From IMG/VR virus record IMGVR_UViG_3300033150_002805, positions 1 through 64,000 of that record: a DNA stretch of 64,000 nucleotides; one strand, written 5' to 3'. The translations under genes and the position numbers were made by a program. Origin of the DNA: a virus. Positions 1 to 9,477 of the stretch are shown piece after piece. The notes below the pieces were generated by a model. The model searched no databases. It was not told where the DNA came from and worked only from the letters and a program-made list of their open reading frames with translations. The stretch's first letter is position 1. Each line of letters opens with the position of its first letter.

Positions 1-943
1 TGTTTGAGATGCGGACTTCGTCAATAAGTCCGAGAAAAGGATATTGAATTTTATCGCTGTAAATTCCGACCAAGCTGGGGTATGTGCTTTCTTTTACAGC
101 CTCAATGGTCGAAGAATCCATCTTAGTTGCCTGTCCGTTTTTGTATACCTGTGCAACCGTGCCATCCAAAACTATATCGAGTTTTACCCATTCACCATCA
201 TTAAATTTTGGGGTAAGTAGAGCCGCTGTCCCACCGGAACCCCTGATATAGAGCCTTCCATCTATAAAAACAAGATACATCCCAGCGTCGCTATTCCAGT
301 ACTGTTTATCTATGAATAGAACAAGTGTTCCAGAACTTGAGAAGTTAAACCAGCAAGAAAAGGTTACTGGGTCAATACACATTCCTGGGGGGTATTCAAT
401 CCAGTCATTCACCCCATCAAAATCTTGTGCATCATCTATCTTTCCGTCCGCCTCTATCGGCTCATTCGCCGCAAGTTTTGTTCCATCATTAGCGTTTACG
501 GTGCTATCCCTGACATGTGAAGCATCAGGGTCATCTCTCATATGTTGAACCATTTTGTAATTGCTATCCCAGACATTCTGTCCTAGTGTGCTTCCGACAT
601 CTCCTACATAATCAGTATTATCAGGTGCTGTATTATCATAATAAAGATAATAAATTGTGTCCGCTGAACTGGATAAAACATCTCCATCTCTTCCTGCGTG
701 TAAAACTCCCACCTTATTTACGCTATCCCATTGCTCTATTTCTACATATAACTGAGTTGTGCCATCTGATTTAGTAACAGCTATTTTATATTTATTATCT
801 CCTAATTCATCAAAAACTTTCTGGGTATCCCCATTGCCATTTTTAAGGAAAAATGTTAAAGGAAAGTGAGATAAATCACTATCAATTAAAGTATGGTCTG
901 CGGTTATTTTTATTCTTTTTTGATATCCTGTTAGCCACGCCAT
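1..943 (-). CDS. DUF2341/LamG-type tail fibre or adhesin, C-terminus beyond window
   Basis: The reading frame opens with an ATG at 943 and is still open at base 1, giving at least 314 residues. Residues 1-110 (GYQKRIKI, SHFPLTFFL, KVFDELG, YYLYYDN) match the DUF2341 domain. Residues from about 150 (ADGKIDDAQDFDGVNDWIEY through LIDEVRIS) look like a LamG/concanavalin A-like lectin domain. This pairing is common in surface adhesins and phage fibres, so a receptor-binding virion protein is likely. It follows the glycan cluster on the same strand, separated by a terminator-like hairpin. Joining base 1 to base 64000 does not keep the frame of the fibre gene at the right end, so these are probably two genes. 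Confidence 0.75.
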   Translation of the reverse strand, partial: MAWLTGYQKRIKITADHTLIDSDLSHFPLTFFLKNGNGDTQKVFDELGDNKYKIAVTKSDGTTQLYVEIEQWDSVNKVGVLHAGRDGDVLSSSADTIYYLYYDNTAPDNTDYVGDVGSTLGQNVWDSNYKMVQHMRDDPDASHVRDSTVNANDGTKLAANEPIEADGKIDDAQDFDGVNDWIEYPPGMCIDPVTFSCWFNFSSSGTLVLFIDKQYWNSDAGMYLVFIDGRLYIRGSGGTAALLTPKFNDGEWVKLDIVLDGTVAQVYKNGQATKMDSSTIEAVKESTYPSLVGIYSDKIQYPFLGLIDEVRISN

Positions 944-1039
944 AATTATAGATAAGTTAATTAATAACTAGTTGTTTATTTCTCGAACATTGAACCAAAT
1001 TCACTAATAAAAAATGGACTCACTAGAGCCCAACAAAAA

Positions 1040-1079
1040 AGATTCTCCTTTCTTCCTGGTTCTCCAGGAATAAGAATCT
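1040..1079 (-). terminator. Bidirectional terminator-like hairpin
   Basis: AGATTCT at 1040-1046 pairs with AGAATCT at 1073-1079, and TTCCTGG at 1053-1059 pairs with CCAGGAA at 1064-1070. On the minus strand the stem is followed by a run of six T. On the plus strand it is followed by CTCTTTTT. It lies between the glycan cluster and the fibre gene. Confidence 0.6.
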
Positions 1080-1104
1080 CTTTTTCTTTATTAAAATATC
1101 AAGC

Positions 1105-1187
1105 TGGTTGCTGGGCAAGAGACGAAAGAGATTCCCATAAAGAGAACGCCTCCTACCCACGTGGATAAATCTCATGCCCAGCAACCA
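1105..1187. repeat. 13-bp inverted repeat enclosing 57 nt
   Basis: TGGTTGCTGGGCA at 1105-1117 is exactly complementary to TGCCCAGCAACCA at 1175-1187. The enclosed 57 bases hold no convincing gene. It sits just after the last glycan gene in the minus-strand transcript, so it may be a structured 3-prime region or part of a terminator system with the hairpin at 1040. Confidence 0.6.
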
Positions 1188-1222
1188 ACTTAATATTATT
1201 TTAATTCAAATTATCTATTGGG

Positions 1223-2146
1223 TCAATTATTTAATTTTTCTTCAAGCCAGGGTATTCTCACAAATTTTCTCAAATCAAGTTTGCATAAATAAGAGTATTT
1301 AATAAACTCTTTCAACATTATTTTTCTTGAGTTTAAGACTTTCTCTCTGTGTTTTTCAGTAAATCCTTCATTTTTGATATAACCATCCATAACTTTCATC
1401 AAATCTTTCACATAATCTTCTGACCAAAACTTCCCATGGTTCATTATCATTCCTTCTTCGGTTCCACTCAATATCAAATTTCCCTTCCTCATCATTCCAG
1501 TTTCAATTTTCATGGAAAAATGATGAATATTTGTAAGGCGATAGCTTGGCAATACTATCATTTTCTTATCTTTACCCATTTTTATTCCTAGAATATTCAA
1601 AAGCAAGAAATCATCAAAACTATCAATTCTTCTTGCATTATATAAAGCATCAAACCAATCCAAATCTTGAGGACTTAACCAAATCGGAGCAGTGGTATGA
1701 ATCTTGGGATAGAGGTATTCTTTTGAACCCAGGTTCACTCCATAATGTTTTTGGTATTCTTCATTAAAATTTATAATCATGTTATTTGCAGCAGTCACTA
1801 TAAAACCTTTACTTGCTACTCTAAATAGCAGATTAGCCTCATCTGACATGAAATACATGTCAGCATCAAGAATCAAAATTGCTTCATAATTTTTACCTTC
1901 TGAAACTGCCAATGCAAAACGCTCAATCGCTGTATCTTTTACTTGATCATTTCCTTCACTCTTAACTACTTTTATATTAAAATTGAAAGTTTCTTTAATT
2001 TTCTTCAGATAATCTTCGGGCAAACGGAAAGAAAGTAACAGAACATCAGCATCAATTTTCCAATAATCCATTGAATTTAATATTGCATTAATTCCTGGTA
2101 AATAATTGAGAGAACCAGCTACAACTAATAAATTTTTTGATTTCAT
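1223..2146 (-). CDS. GT-A (GT8-like) glycosyltransferase
   Basis: A protein of about 307 residues with a DAD metal/nucleotide-sugar motif near residue 97 in the context ILILDADMYF. This is typical of GT-A fold enzymes such as family GT8. The ATG at 2146 overlaps the stop of the upstream gene as ATGA, so I chose it over an in-frame start 18 bases upstream. It is the last gene of the glycan block. The acceptor and sugar cannot be read from sequence. It resembles the gene at 2932-3798 in size and DAD context, so the two may be distant paralogues. Confidence 0.65.
   Translation of the reverse strand: MKSKNLLVVAGSLNYLPGINAILNSMDYWKIDADVLLLSFRLPEDYLKKIKETFNFNIKVVKSEGNDQVKDTAIERFALAVSEGKNYEAILILDADMYFMSDEANLLFRVASKGFIVTAANNMIINFNEEYQKHYGVNLGSKEYLYPKIHTTAPIWLSPQDLDWFDALYNARRIDSFDDFLLLNILGIKMGKDKKMIVLPSYRLTNIHHFSMKIETGMMRKGNLILSGTEEGMIMNHGKFWSEDYVKDLMKVMDGYIKNEGFTEKHREKVLNSRKIMLKEFIKYSYLCKLDLRKFVRIPWLEEKLNN
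1723..1736. repeat. Copy of the TGAACCYNGGTTCA palindrome inside a glycosyltransferase gene
   Basis: TGAACCCAGGTTCA within the coding sequence at 1223-2146. Confidence 0.7.
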
Positions 2147-2928
2147 GATAATTTTGAAAGCCAATTTTTTATCATACTATCTTTATATTCCAAAATATTG
2201 ATTCGTTGAATACTATGCTTCTCTACAAAATCTTGTTTTACATAATCAGTTAACTTAAAATCTTTTTCTAAAATAAAAGAATGATTTGGCATAACTGAAA
2301 GAGCAGTCATGGCAGGTCCACTTAATACTCCTACAAATGCAAAAGAATGTTGAACTAAACCAATTAAATTTGCCAAATTAGCTTTACAATCTCTAACATC
2401 TCTATTTATAAAATCATATTTTTTATTAACAGGATTTGCAAAACCATGAAGCCAATGGGTTTCAAAAGGAACTAATCCAAATTCCAGAATTTCATTCCAA
2501 ATTTTTTTAGCTATCTCAGGAGAACAATTAATTTGATTTGGTAAAGCAGTAGCTTGAAAATGAACTAAAACTATCGGACTTTTTCTCTTAGGTAATTCAA
2601 TGACTCCACTAACGGGTGGAATACCAAGTTCATTGATACAACAATTTTCTACTTTGGTGAGTCCACTCCCTTCACTCATAGGAAAATTAGGTGAAAATAC
2701 CAAATCATACTTTTCTTCTTCTATTTTATTCACACTAGGGAATATTTTATCTTGATCATTTTCAAGATATAATGAAAATTCAACTTTTGGATAAAGTCGT
2801 TTTAACTCATTAAAAGCGACCATAAAAGTGAGTAAATCTCCCCATCCACAATGATAAAGAATCAATACCTTTTGTCCTGGTTTGAGATATTCAGCTATTT
2901 TTTTCTTTTCAAAATTATCTATTCTCAT
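2143..2928 (-). CDS. GT9-like (heptosyltransferase-type) glycosyltransferase
   Basis: 261 residues. The N-terminal VLILYHCGWGDLLTFMVAF resembles the glycine/aspartate loop of GT9 ADP-heptose:LPS heptosyltransferases. The C-terminal VGVLSGPAMTALSV resembles their donor-binding Rossmann half, where a GPS/GP-rich segment is conserved. It is shorter than classical GT9 enzymes (about 320-350 residues), so function is uncertain. It overlaps the downstream gene by four bases. It is one of two GT9-like proteins here, which fits the ADP-heptose genes at 11.8-15.1 kb. Confidence 0.55.
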   Translation of the reverse strand: MRIDNFEKKKIAEYLKPGQKVLILYHCGWGDLLTFMVAFNELKRLYPKVEFSLYLENDQDKIFPSVNKIEEEKYDLVFSPNFPMSEGSGLTKVENCCINELGIPPVSGVIELPKRKSPIVLVHFQATALPNQINCSPEIAKKIWNEILEFGLVPFETHWLHGFANPVNKKYDFINRDVRDCKANLANLIGLVQHSFAFVGVLSGPAMTALSVMPNHSFILEKDFKLTDYVKQDFVEKHSIQRINILEYKDSMIKNWLSKLS

Positions 2929-2931
2929 AAT

Positions 2932-3798
2932 CTAAGAAGGAAAATCCAAATTAACTTTCCATTGAGTATTAAATTTTTTATATTGCTCAAAAAATAATCT
3001 TATATTCTTTCTCCCAAAATCTATCAAATTGCTTTCTTTAATTTCTTCGGCTTTTTGATAATTTTTTGAAATCCACCATTTTCCATGAAACATATTCATT
3101 CGTTCATTCGCACAATATAGATAATTTCCTTTTTTCTCAATTAAATCATGATACCACCAAGTTTGAATCCATAAAGCATTCGGTAATCTAAACAAATTTC
3201 CCAAAAGTTTCTCCCAGTATAAGGTTCTAAATAAAGTACTCATGTCTCCCAAATCTCCCGAAATGCCATTTTCCCAAATTTTCTCTAAGAATTTTTGATA
3301 CCTTTTTCCATCGATAAAAATTGGCATACAATGAACAGGTGGAGAAGCAGCTCCACGAACTCCTTCAATTCCGTTTTTTTGGATATGTTCTAAACTGTAT
3401 CCAATTGGATTATTTACAACGATAATATATCCAGTATCCTTAGCTATTTTGAAATATTGCATAATATTATTCATGCAAACCATATCTGCATCTACTATTA
3501 ATAAAACATCATACTTCGATGCAATTTCCGTAGCAAATTTCCATCTAAAAAATCTGGCTTTCCAACCTTTAACATTTTTATTAGAAGGAATATCATAATT
3601 TAGTTGATTAATTCTTACATCAATGACTGGAAAATCAAATGCTCTAACTTTCTCGATATAATCTGGTTCAAAATCATTAATTAAATAGTAATCCAGTTCT
3701 TTATTTCCATAATAATCTAAACTATTAAGAAAAGCATTAGCACCGAATTTAAAATCACCTGTTGCTGTCATTATTACTGCATATTTGTTTTTTACCAT
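2932..3798 (-). CDS. GT8-like glycosyltransferase
   Basis: 288 residues with VLLIVDADMVCM around residue 100 (DxD motif) and conserved aromatic and histidine residues towards the C-terminus (WWYHDL, MFHGKWW), as in GT8-like transferases. Cytoplasmic, with no signal peptide or membrane helix. It overlaps the upstream gene by seven bases, so translation is probably coupled. Donor and acceptor are unknown. Confidence 0.6.
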   Translation of the reverse strand: MVKNKYAVIMTATGDFKFGANAFLNSLDYYGNKELDYYLINDFEPDYIEKVRAFDFPVIDVRINQLNYDIPSNKNVKGWKARFFRWKFATEIASKYDVLLIVDADMVCMNNIMQYFKIAKDTGYIIVVNNPIGYSLEHIQKNGIEGVRGAASPPVHCMPIFIDGKRYQKFLEKIWENGISGDLGDMSTLFRTLYWEKLLGNLFRLPNALWIQTWWYHDLIEKKGNYLYCANERMNMFHGKWWISKNYQKAEEIKESNLIDFGRKNIRLFFEQYKKFNTQWKVNLDFPS

Positions 3799-4586
3799 AT
3801 TCCAAAATTTCTTAATATTAATTTTTTTTCTTTTTCATTTATAAGTTTATTTCTGAAAGATATTTTCCATCTTGTTGCGATATTTTTTCCATGAATAGTA
3901 ACCAAATATTTTCTTCCCTCTAATTTTATCGCATCAAAGATTCTCGGAACATCATGATGAACTTTTAATCTGTCAGTCATATCAGAAAAATATCTACTGA
4001 AGTTGAAAAAATTTTTAGCTTCAAAAAGAATTGTATAGAATGGAGGACAAGTCGGAGGATCCCAATAACATAGTTCTTGGGTTTCGGTATTTAAAACATA
4101 ACCTTGAGAAAACCATAATGCCCGATTTTTTTTATAATCGTAACTTTGAATCTCCTTCACAGCATCCTTATAAAATAAGTCATCTGAATCTAAAACTGTA
4201 AAATAAACGAACTCTTCATCTTTATAAAAACTCTTAATTACTTTTAGAGATTGCTTAATTCTTTCAACCATTCCTTGATTATCACTGTGTGGTTCCCAAA
4301 TTGGTTGTCCATAAAAAGTAAATGCAAAATTATAATTAAGTTTCTTAAGATACTCATATAAATTCTCAACTGCTAGATTTTTCTCTTCTTCTGGTCTCCA
4401 AGAAATCCAATGTAAAAAATTCCTGTTCGTCTGAGCCAACAAACTTTTCAAAGTATATTCTTTAAATATCTTGATTCTAAATTCTAACCATTCTTGACTT
4501 GGACAACCTTGTCTTCTACCTGTAAAAACTGTTTGAATGATATGTAAAACTGATTTAGTCATCTTAGTGATATAGAACTTTTTCAT
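3792..4586 (-). CDS. Putative rhamnosyltransferase-type (PF11316-like) glycosyltransferase
   Basis: 264 residues. HIIQTVFTGRR, LEFRIKIFKEYTLKSLLAQTN and the acidic VYFTVLDSDDLFYKDAV follow the layout of the putative rhamnosyl transferase family: early RF...TL.SLLAQT, then a DxDD metal motif near residue 135. The family is GT-A-like and works on surface glycans. The start overlaps the previous stop in an ATGA arrangement. The actual sugar is not inferable. Confidence 0.5.
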   Translation of the reverse strand: MKKFYITKMTKSVLHIIQTVFTGRRQGCPSQEWLEFRIKIFKEYTLKSLLAQTNRNFLHWISWRPEEEKNLAVENLYEYLKKLNYNFAFTFYGQPIWEPHSDNQGMVERIKQSLKVIKSFYKDEEFVYFTVLDSDDLFYKDAVKEIQSYDYKKNRALWFSQGYVLNTETQELCYWDPPTCPPFYTILFEAKNFFNFSRYFSDMTDRLKVHHDVPRIFDAIKLEGRKYLVTIHGKNIATRWKISFRNKLINEKEKKLILRNFGIW

Positions 4587-5746
4587 TTTAATTGAAAGTA
4601 AGGTTGAATTGCTTTTGGTTCATAGTCCTTAAACCAAGTCCAAGCTTTCTCTGTTAAGTATATCTCTTTTATTTTTCTATATAAATCCAAATTTATTTTC
4701 TCCATTTTTCTTTTTTTGGAAGTTATAGGAGTAATACCATCAAAGGCAAAAACTGGCACTTTAGCTAATTCTATGATTACATTATTGACCTGAATATGTT
4801 CAGGGTGAACATATTCCCCCCAAGGATTATGAGTATAAATACAATCATAAGGCAGAATTTTTTCTTTCAATTTTGCAATTAATTTCTCATAATTTTCAAC
4901 ATGAGCTTCTATGTTTCTGATATCTCGTTTATAACCTGATTCAGTCAAATTAAGACATTCAATTTTCTCTTTTAAGGGATGTCTCTCAAGCACTCTTTTT
5001 CTACCTTCGGAAACTTGAAGATTATCCTTTCTTTTCAGAAAAGCGATTATTATTTTATTAAAATCTTGTGGATTAAACCATAAAATTTCATCATCTGGAT
5101 GTGCAACTACTAAAAGTTTTGATTCTTTTTTTCTACATAAAGCTAAAACCGTACCTCCCAAACCATAATCTTTCCAATTCTCAATATCATTATATTTTAT
5201 AATTCTAACAAAAAAATTATTTTTTTTGAATCTTTCGAAGTAATCTAAACTATATTTGACCCAACGATCACTCCAATTCTTTTCCATCAATCTAGTTTTC
5301 TCAGAAATAATTGGAACTAAAAATAAAATTCCATTGGGCTTCAAAATTCTAAAAAGTTCTTTTATCGCCAATTCATTTTTTTCTCTAATTTGATCTATTA
5401 TACAACTACAAATTATAATGTCAAAACTTTCATTCTTAAAAGAAGTTTTTCTTAAATCCATTTTTAAATCAGCTTTAGTAAAAGCATTAGTTTCTTGTAG
5501 TAAAAAATCAATGGAAATATATTCAAAATCATTTTGAAATCTTTCTTTCAAACATTTCATTGGTGAACAATGAAGCAATTTTCCTTTTTTAAATTCTTTA
5601 AATATTTCAGAATAAATCAACCAAATCAACCTATGTCTATTGCTTGATAAACATTTTGGGCATTTCCAATCATCGTCTGGATACCACTCTCCCTTTTTCT
5701 TAAATAGATTGAAATTTCCTTCAAAATGACAAATTGGACAATACAT
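4583..5746 (-). CDS. Zinc-ribbon methyltransferase fused to PIG-L/LmbE deacetylase
   Basis: 387 residues in two enzymatic halves. Residues 1-35 hold CPIC and CPKC pairs (a zinc ribbon). Residues about 55-205 form a class I SAM methyltransferase domain, with IIICSCIIDQI and ELFRILKPNGILFLVP as the late strands. From about residue 210, LLVVAHPDDE and later HPEHIQ are the zinc-binding motifs of the PIG-L/LmbE N-acetylglucosaminyl deacetylase family. The deacetylase half probably removes an acetyl group from an N-acetyl sugar and the other half methylates a sugar or small acceptor. The fusion suggests consecutive steps on one glycan. Its stop abuts the next gene. Confidence 0.7.
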   Translation of the reverse strand: MYCPICHFEGNFNLFKKKGEWYPDDDWKCPKCLSSNRHRLIWLIYSEIFKEFKKGKLLHCSPMKCLKERFQNDFEYISIDFLLQETNAFTKADLKMDLRKTSFKNESFDIIICSCIIDQIREKNELAIKELFRILKPNGILFLVPIISEKTRLMEKNWSDRWVKYSLDYFERFKKNNFFVRIIKYNDIENWKDYGLGGTVLALCRKKESKLLVVAHPDDEILWFNPQDFNKIIIAFLKRKDNLQVSEGRKRVLERHPLKEKIECLNLTESGYKRDIRNIEAHVENYEKLIAKLKEKILPYDCIYTHNPWGEYVHPEHIQVNNVIIELAKVPVFAFDGITPITSKKRKMEKINLDLYRKIKEIYLTEKAWTWFKDYEPKAIQPYFQLK

Positions 5747-7498
5747 TTAAACAGAAGGGATTTCTCCCTCAAATAAGTTTTTAGCATGGGTAAAATCTTC
5801 CAAAGTATTGATATTGATATATTTATATTTTTTTTCTTTCTTTTTCAATTCTGGAGGTACCATTTCCCAAAACTCATTCATTAATTGAACTCCCCTCAAG
5901 TACATAGCAACTGCTTTTGATTCGATCCCATCTCCTTTAATATGAAATGGTTGCAGACAAGAAAAATGGATGGCTTCAATAAATTTTACTCGAAGATACC
6001 AATTGATATCAACTTTGAAAAATTGTTCAAGTATAACAGGAAAACGTTTATTAATTGTTTGAAATTCCTCTTTCGCTAAACAATCATTTACAAAGAATTC
6101 AGCCTTTATAACTCTATTCTTTTCTTTCCATCTTAATTTGAAAATGTATTCATAGATGAAATCATAAAGCCCATTGAAATCATGAAAGAGTTTAGCAATA
6201 TCATACATAGGGTCTCCTATTGAGAAACCTTTGGGATCAACCAACATAAAATCAGGAGGTGATGATTTCAAATCGACCAAAATATTATCAAAGTGTGGAT
6301 CTCCATGAATCATGCTCAGATAAGGAGGTTGAAGATTAGCCAACAATTTGGTTTTATCTTTTATTCTTTCAAGAATAGGGAAAATATTCTCATATTCTTT
6401 TCCATTTATTATAATTTTTTTGGCTTCGAACAATTTTTTAAAGATCGGAGCTTTTTTCATACTCAATTTCTTTCTTTCATCTACTCTAAAAAAATGGACT
6501 GAATGTATATAAGAAATGGGTGTTAACTCTCGTTTAAGTGTATAAACTTCTTCTACTAAAAATTTAACAACTCGGGAAAGAATATCTATAGCATCAGTCG
6601 CAGAAAATCGTCCACTCAAAATCAATTTTTTCAATGATAACTGATCGTAATGAGGCATAGTATACCAAACTGGTTTTGATTTTATATCATACTCTAAAAT
6701 TTTAGGAAAATGCAATTTTACTCTTTCGGGCAAACTACGAAGATAACTAATCTCATTAATTAGACGTTTTGGATCATCCCAACTCTCTTTCTTGATTACT
6801 TCATCATTTTTGGTTATTGAAATTCTTGAAAAAGAACCGCCATCCATCATTAAATCTCCTGTTTTCTTTCTAATCATTTTTCTTTCTACATTCAAAACAT
6901 ATAGAGTCCTATTTCTAGAAAATTCATTAAGGAGCACATGCATTTCTGTATTCCTAAAAGTTTCTCTATTAGCCAAATTTTTATAATATTCAAAATCATC
7001 TGCTGAAATTTTGGTAATTCCACTATGAATCTGCCAAGGAAAGGTAGGCGAAATATAACGACCTATTTCCATCACGATATTATCTTCGACCTCAATTCGG
7101 CTACCAGCTTCAAGTTTGGATAAAGCTGTATAACTGACTATCAAAGATTTTTTGGAACAATTCAAAACCTCTTTTATCACACCCTCTTCAAATATAATAT
7201 CTGCATCTAAAATCAAAACTGGACCAGATTCAATTTTTTCAAGAGCTAATCTAAGCGAATAGGGAGTTTGAGTTGTAGCATAATCATAGTTAACGATTAC
7301 ATTATCAAACATACTTTCTATCTTTTCATGGAAATATCCAGCAACAATAATAATATCTTTCAAACCCAAATTTTTCAATTTTTGAATTGAATGTTCTAAT
7401 ATTGTGGAATTTCCAAGTGGTATTAAGCACTTAGGTATCTTTTTTGTAAGAGAACCCATTCGAGTTCCCATGCCTGCGGCTAAAATTATGACTTTCAT
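5747..7498 (-). CDS. LicC-like nucleotidyltransferase fused to LicA-like (APH/choline kinase) kinase
   Basis: 583 residues. Residues 1-230 are a sugar-phosphate/choline-phosphate nucleotidyltransferase: AAGMGTRMGSLTKKIPKCLI is the signature and VLILDADIIF supplies the metal site. Residues about 260-540 are an aminoglycoside phosphotransferase/choline kinase fold, with Brenner motif HGDPHFDN near residue 396 followed by LVDPKGFSIGDPMYDIAKL. In phosphocholine pathways LicA phosphorylates choline and LicC makes CDP-choline, so this fusion could do both steps. Two LicD-like proteins lie nearby. An ethanolamine or sugar substrate is also possible. It overlaps the C-terminal codons of the upstream reductase gene by 68 bases. 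Confidence 0.7.
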   Translation of the reverse strand: MKVIILAAGMGTRMGSLTKKIPKCLIPLGNSTILEHSIQKLKNLGLKDIIIVAGYFHEKIESMFDNVIVNYDYATTQTPYSLRLALEKIESGPVLILDADIIFEEGVIKEVLNCSKKSLIVSYTALSKLEAGSRIEVEDNIVMEIGRYISPTFPWQIHSGITKISADDFEYYKNLANRETFRNTEMHVLLNEFSRNRTLYVLNVERKMIRKKTGDLMMDGGSFSRISITKNDEVIKKESWDDPKRLINEISYLRSLPERVKLHFPKILEYDIKSKPVWYTMPHYDQLSLKKLILSGRFSATDAIDILSRVVKFLVEEVYTLKRELTPISYIHSVHFFRVDERKKLSMKKAPIFKKLFEAKKIIINGKEYENIFPILERIKDKTKLLANLQPPYLSMIHGDPHFDNILVDLKSSPPDFMLVDPKGFSIGDPMYDIAKLFHDFNGLYDFIYEYIFKLRWKEKNRVIKAEFFVNDCLAKEEFQTINKRFPVILEQFFKVDINWYLRVKFIEAIHFSCLQPFHIKGDGIESKAVAMYLRGVQLMNEFWEMVPPELKKKEKKYKYININTLEDFTHAKNLFEGEIPSV

Positions 7499-8348
7499 GA
7501 TTATCCATTTGTTTTTTCATAATTTTAAGTCCTTGTTCTATTTCATTTATATGAATATTTTTTAAAGAATTTTTCATTTTTGGATTTAAAGGTCTGTTCT
7601 TCAATTCTTGTTTTATCGGGATAATTTTAGTTTTTGGTAATTCAAATATTTTTATTATTTGTTTCGCCCAATTGAATTTGGTTATCGGAATTTGACTGCT
7701 CAAATGAAAACATCCATTTCTCTTTTCTTTAATAAGAAAATGAATAACTTTGGCAACATCATCAATTAAGACTGGATATCGTAGATGAACATTATTGAGT
7801 TCTAAAATTTCACCCTTCCTTGACTTTTTTATTACTTCTGTCACAAAAGTTATTTTGTCATCTTTATTATTAAACCCATAAAGTTTAGGAAGTCTGATTA
7901 TCAACCAGTCCTTGAGTTTTTTTACCTCACTTTCGCCAATTGCTTTAGTTTTACCATAGAAATTCAAAGGTTGAACTGAATCAGTTTCATCATATCCAGT
8001 AGATTTACTTCCTTCAAATACATAATTAGAAGAAATAAAAATCAATTTTTTTTCATATTTGGCACAAACTTTGACTATATTTTCTGTTCCAACAACATTA
8101 ACATTCCAAGCAAGTATTTTATCTTTTTCACATAAATCTGGATCTGCAATTCCAGCAACATGAATCAGAATATCTGGTTGAAAACCTTTGATTAGCTTTT
8201 CAATCGAATCTTTCTTAAGAATGTCAAGATACTGAAATTCTGGTATTTTTTTAATAAATTGGGTTCCAATCACATCATAATAGTCAGAAAGAACTTGATA
8301 TATTTTTAAACCCAAAAAACTATCTGCACCGATAACTAAAATTTTCAT
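7431..8348 (-). CDS. RmlD-like NAD(P)-dependent sugar reductase/epimerase (SDR)
   Basis: About 305 residues from the ATG at 8348, chosen because it starts the Rossmann strand MKILVIGADSFLG. FISSNYVFEG and the YGKTKAIGE catalytic segment (Tyr-x-x-x-Lys) are typical of dTDP-4-dehydrorhamnose reductase (RmlD)-type extended SDRs. A longer in-frame extension up to 8441 would run through the previous gene and looks artefactual. It likely supplies an activated deoxysugar. RmlA, RmlB and RmlC are not visible here, so the host would have to provide them. The last 23 codons overlap the LicC/LicA-like gene. Confidence 0.65.
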   Translation of the reverse strand: MKILVIGADSFLGLKIYQVLSDYYDVIGTQFIKKIPEFQYLDILKKDSIEKLIKGFQPDILIHVAGIADPDLCEKDKILAWNVNVVGTENIVKVCAKYEKKLIFISSNYVFEGSKSTGYDETDSVQPLNFYGKTKAIGESEVKKLKDWLIIRLPKLYGFNNKDDKITFVTEVIKKSRKGEILELNNVHLRYPVLIDDVAKVIHFLIKEKRNGCFHLSSQIPITKFNWAKQIIKIFELPKTKIIPIKQELKNRPLNPKMKNSLKNIHINEIEQGLKIMKKQMDNHESHNFSRRHGNSNGFSYKKDT

Positions 8349-8349
8349 A

Positions 8350-9477
8350 TTAAGAAAGAGGATTCCAATCTCCCCTGATACTTGGCATTTCCCACCACTT
8401 GAAATCTTTCTGATGAACTGGAATTCTCCAGTTCTTTCCATACCGAGATTTCAAATAATCCTCTATATCAGAAGGAAGATTGAATTTCTCTCCTTTAAAT
8501 TCAAACTCTAAAAATTTTTCATAATGTCTTTTAGAAACTACCGAAGCAAAGAAACCTTTCTTACCTGTCTTATAGGTAGGATCTTGTCCAAAATTAAAAG
8601 CTTCATCTCCAAACTTATCCAAAACACAAACATCTATATGGTTGTCATTTCGACCAATTTTACAACCTTGAAGTTTATTTGGAAGAAAATCTCGCCAAAC
8701 TTTTAAGATTTTGAAACCTTTTTTTTCAGCTTCTGGCCATATCTTGGGAATTTCTTCAGCATATTCCCTAGAAACTCCAACATCTATATCGTTTTCATCT
8801 CCTGGACAAAAATCATTATCTCTATATACACCCAAAGCCGTCCCATCTATCAAAACAAAAGGAATATTTAATTTTTCCATTATCCTCTTAAAGTCAAGCA
8901 AATTCTGAAAAGCTTGTTCTTTTTTCTTAATATTTTCGTTTTCATAAATGATAACTTTTTGTTTTCTTATGTGAATAATTTGGGGACTACCTGGAAAATC
9001 ATTATCTTCTAAAAGACAAAGATGTTTTTCATATTCATTCCCCATTACAGCTCTTCCCTGATCAAAATAATTAGGTGTGGATATTATAACCCAATGAGAT
9101 TTTTTTCTTGCTATTTCAAGAACTCTTAAGGCTTCTTCTTTTTCTAAATGTTCCAATACGTCTCCAAAGATAATCAAATCATAAGTTTCCATCTTTGAAA
9201 GCAATTTTTTGACATCTCCTATAAAGATTTTGTTATAAATCATTCTTTGCAACTCCGTTATGTTATCTTCACAGATTTCAATTCCATCAATTATGATTTC
9301 ATTTCTCCAGTTCTTATATTCTTGTCGACTTAAATCTTCTTTCCAAATAAATCCATACTCTCTTGATAAAAAACCCCAAAGTCCAAAACCTACTCCAACA
9401 TCTAAAATTCTCTTCGGACTAAGTTTCGAAAGCCACTTACAAATAATTGGAATTATATCTGGTTTAGCTACTGGCAT
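8350..9477 (-). CDS. SAM methyltransferase fused to LicD-like transferase
   Basis: 375 residues. Residues about 15-160 are a class I methyltransferase (RILDVGVGFGLWGF glycine loop, YDLIIFGDVLEHLEKEE). Residues about 195-375 belong to the LicD/nucleotidyltransferase-like family, with LIDGTALGVYRDNDF and the acidic DENDIDVGV motif. LicD proteins transfer phosphocholine or related phosphoryl-alcohol groups to glycans. The final IDVCVLDKFGD and CIP-like WGKN region follow the usual LicD layout. It stops one base before the reductase gene start. Confidence 0.65.
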   Translation of the reverse strand: MPVAKPDIIPIICKWLSKLSPKRILDVGVGFGLWGFLSREYGFIWKEDLSRQEYKNWRNEIIIDGIEICEDNITELQRMIYNKIFIGDVKKLLSKMETYDLIIFGDVLEHLEKEEALRVLEIARKKSHWVIISTPNYFDQGRAVMGNEYEKHLCLLEDNDFPGSPQIIHIRKQKVIIYENENIKKKEQAFQNLLDFKRIMEKLNIPFVLIDGTALGVYRDNDFCPGDENDIDVGVSREYAEEIPKIWPEAEKKGFKILKVWRDFLPNKLQGCKIGRNDNHIDVCVLDKFGDEAFNFGQDPTYKTGKKGFFASVVSKRHYEKFLEFEFKGEKFNLPSDIEDYLKSRYGKNWRIPVHQKDFKWWEMPSIRGDWNPLS

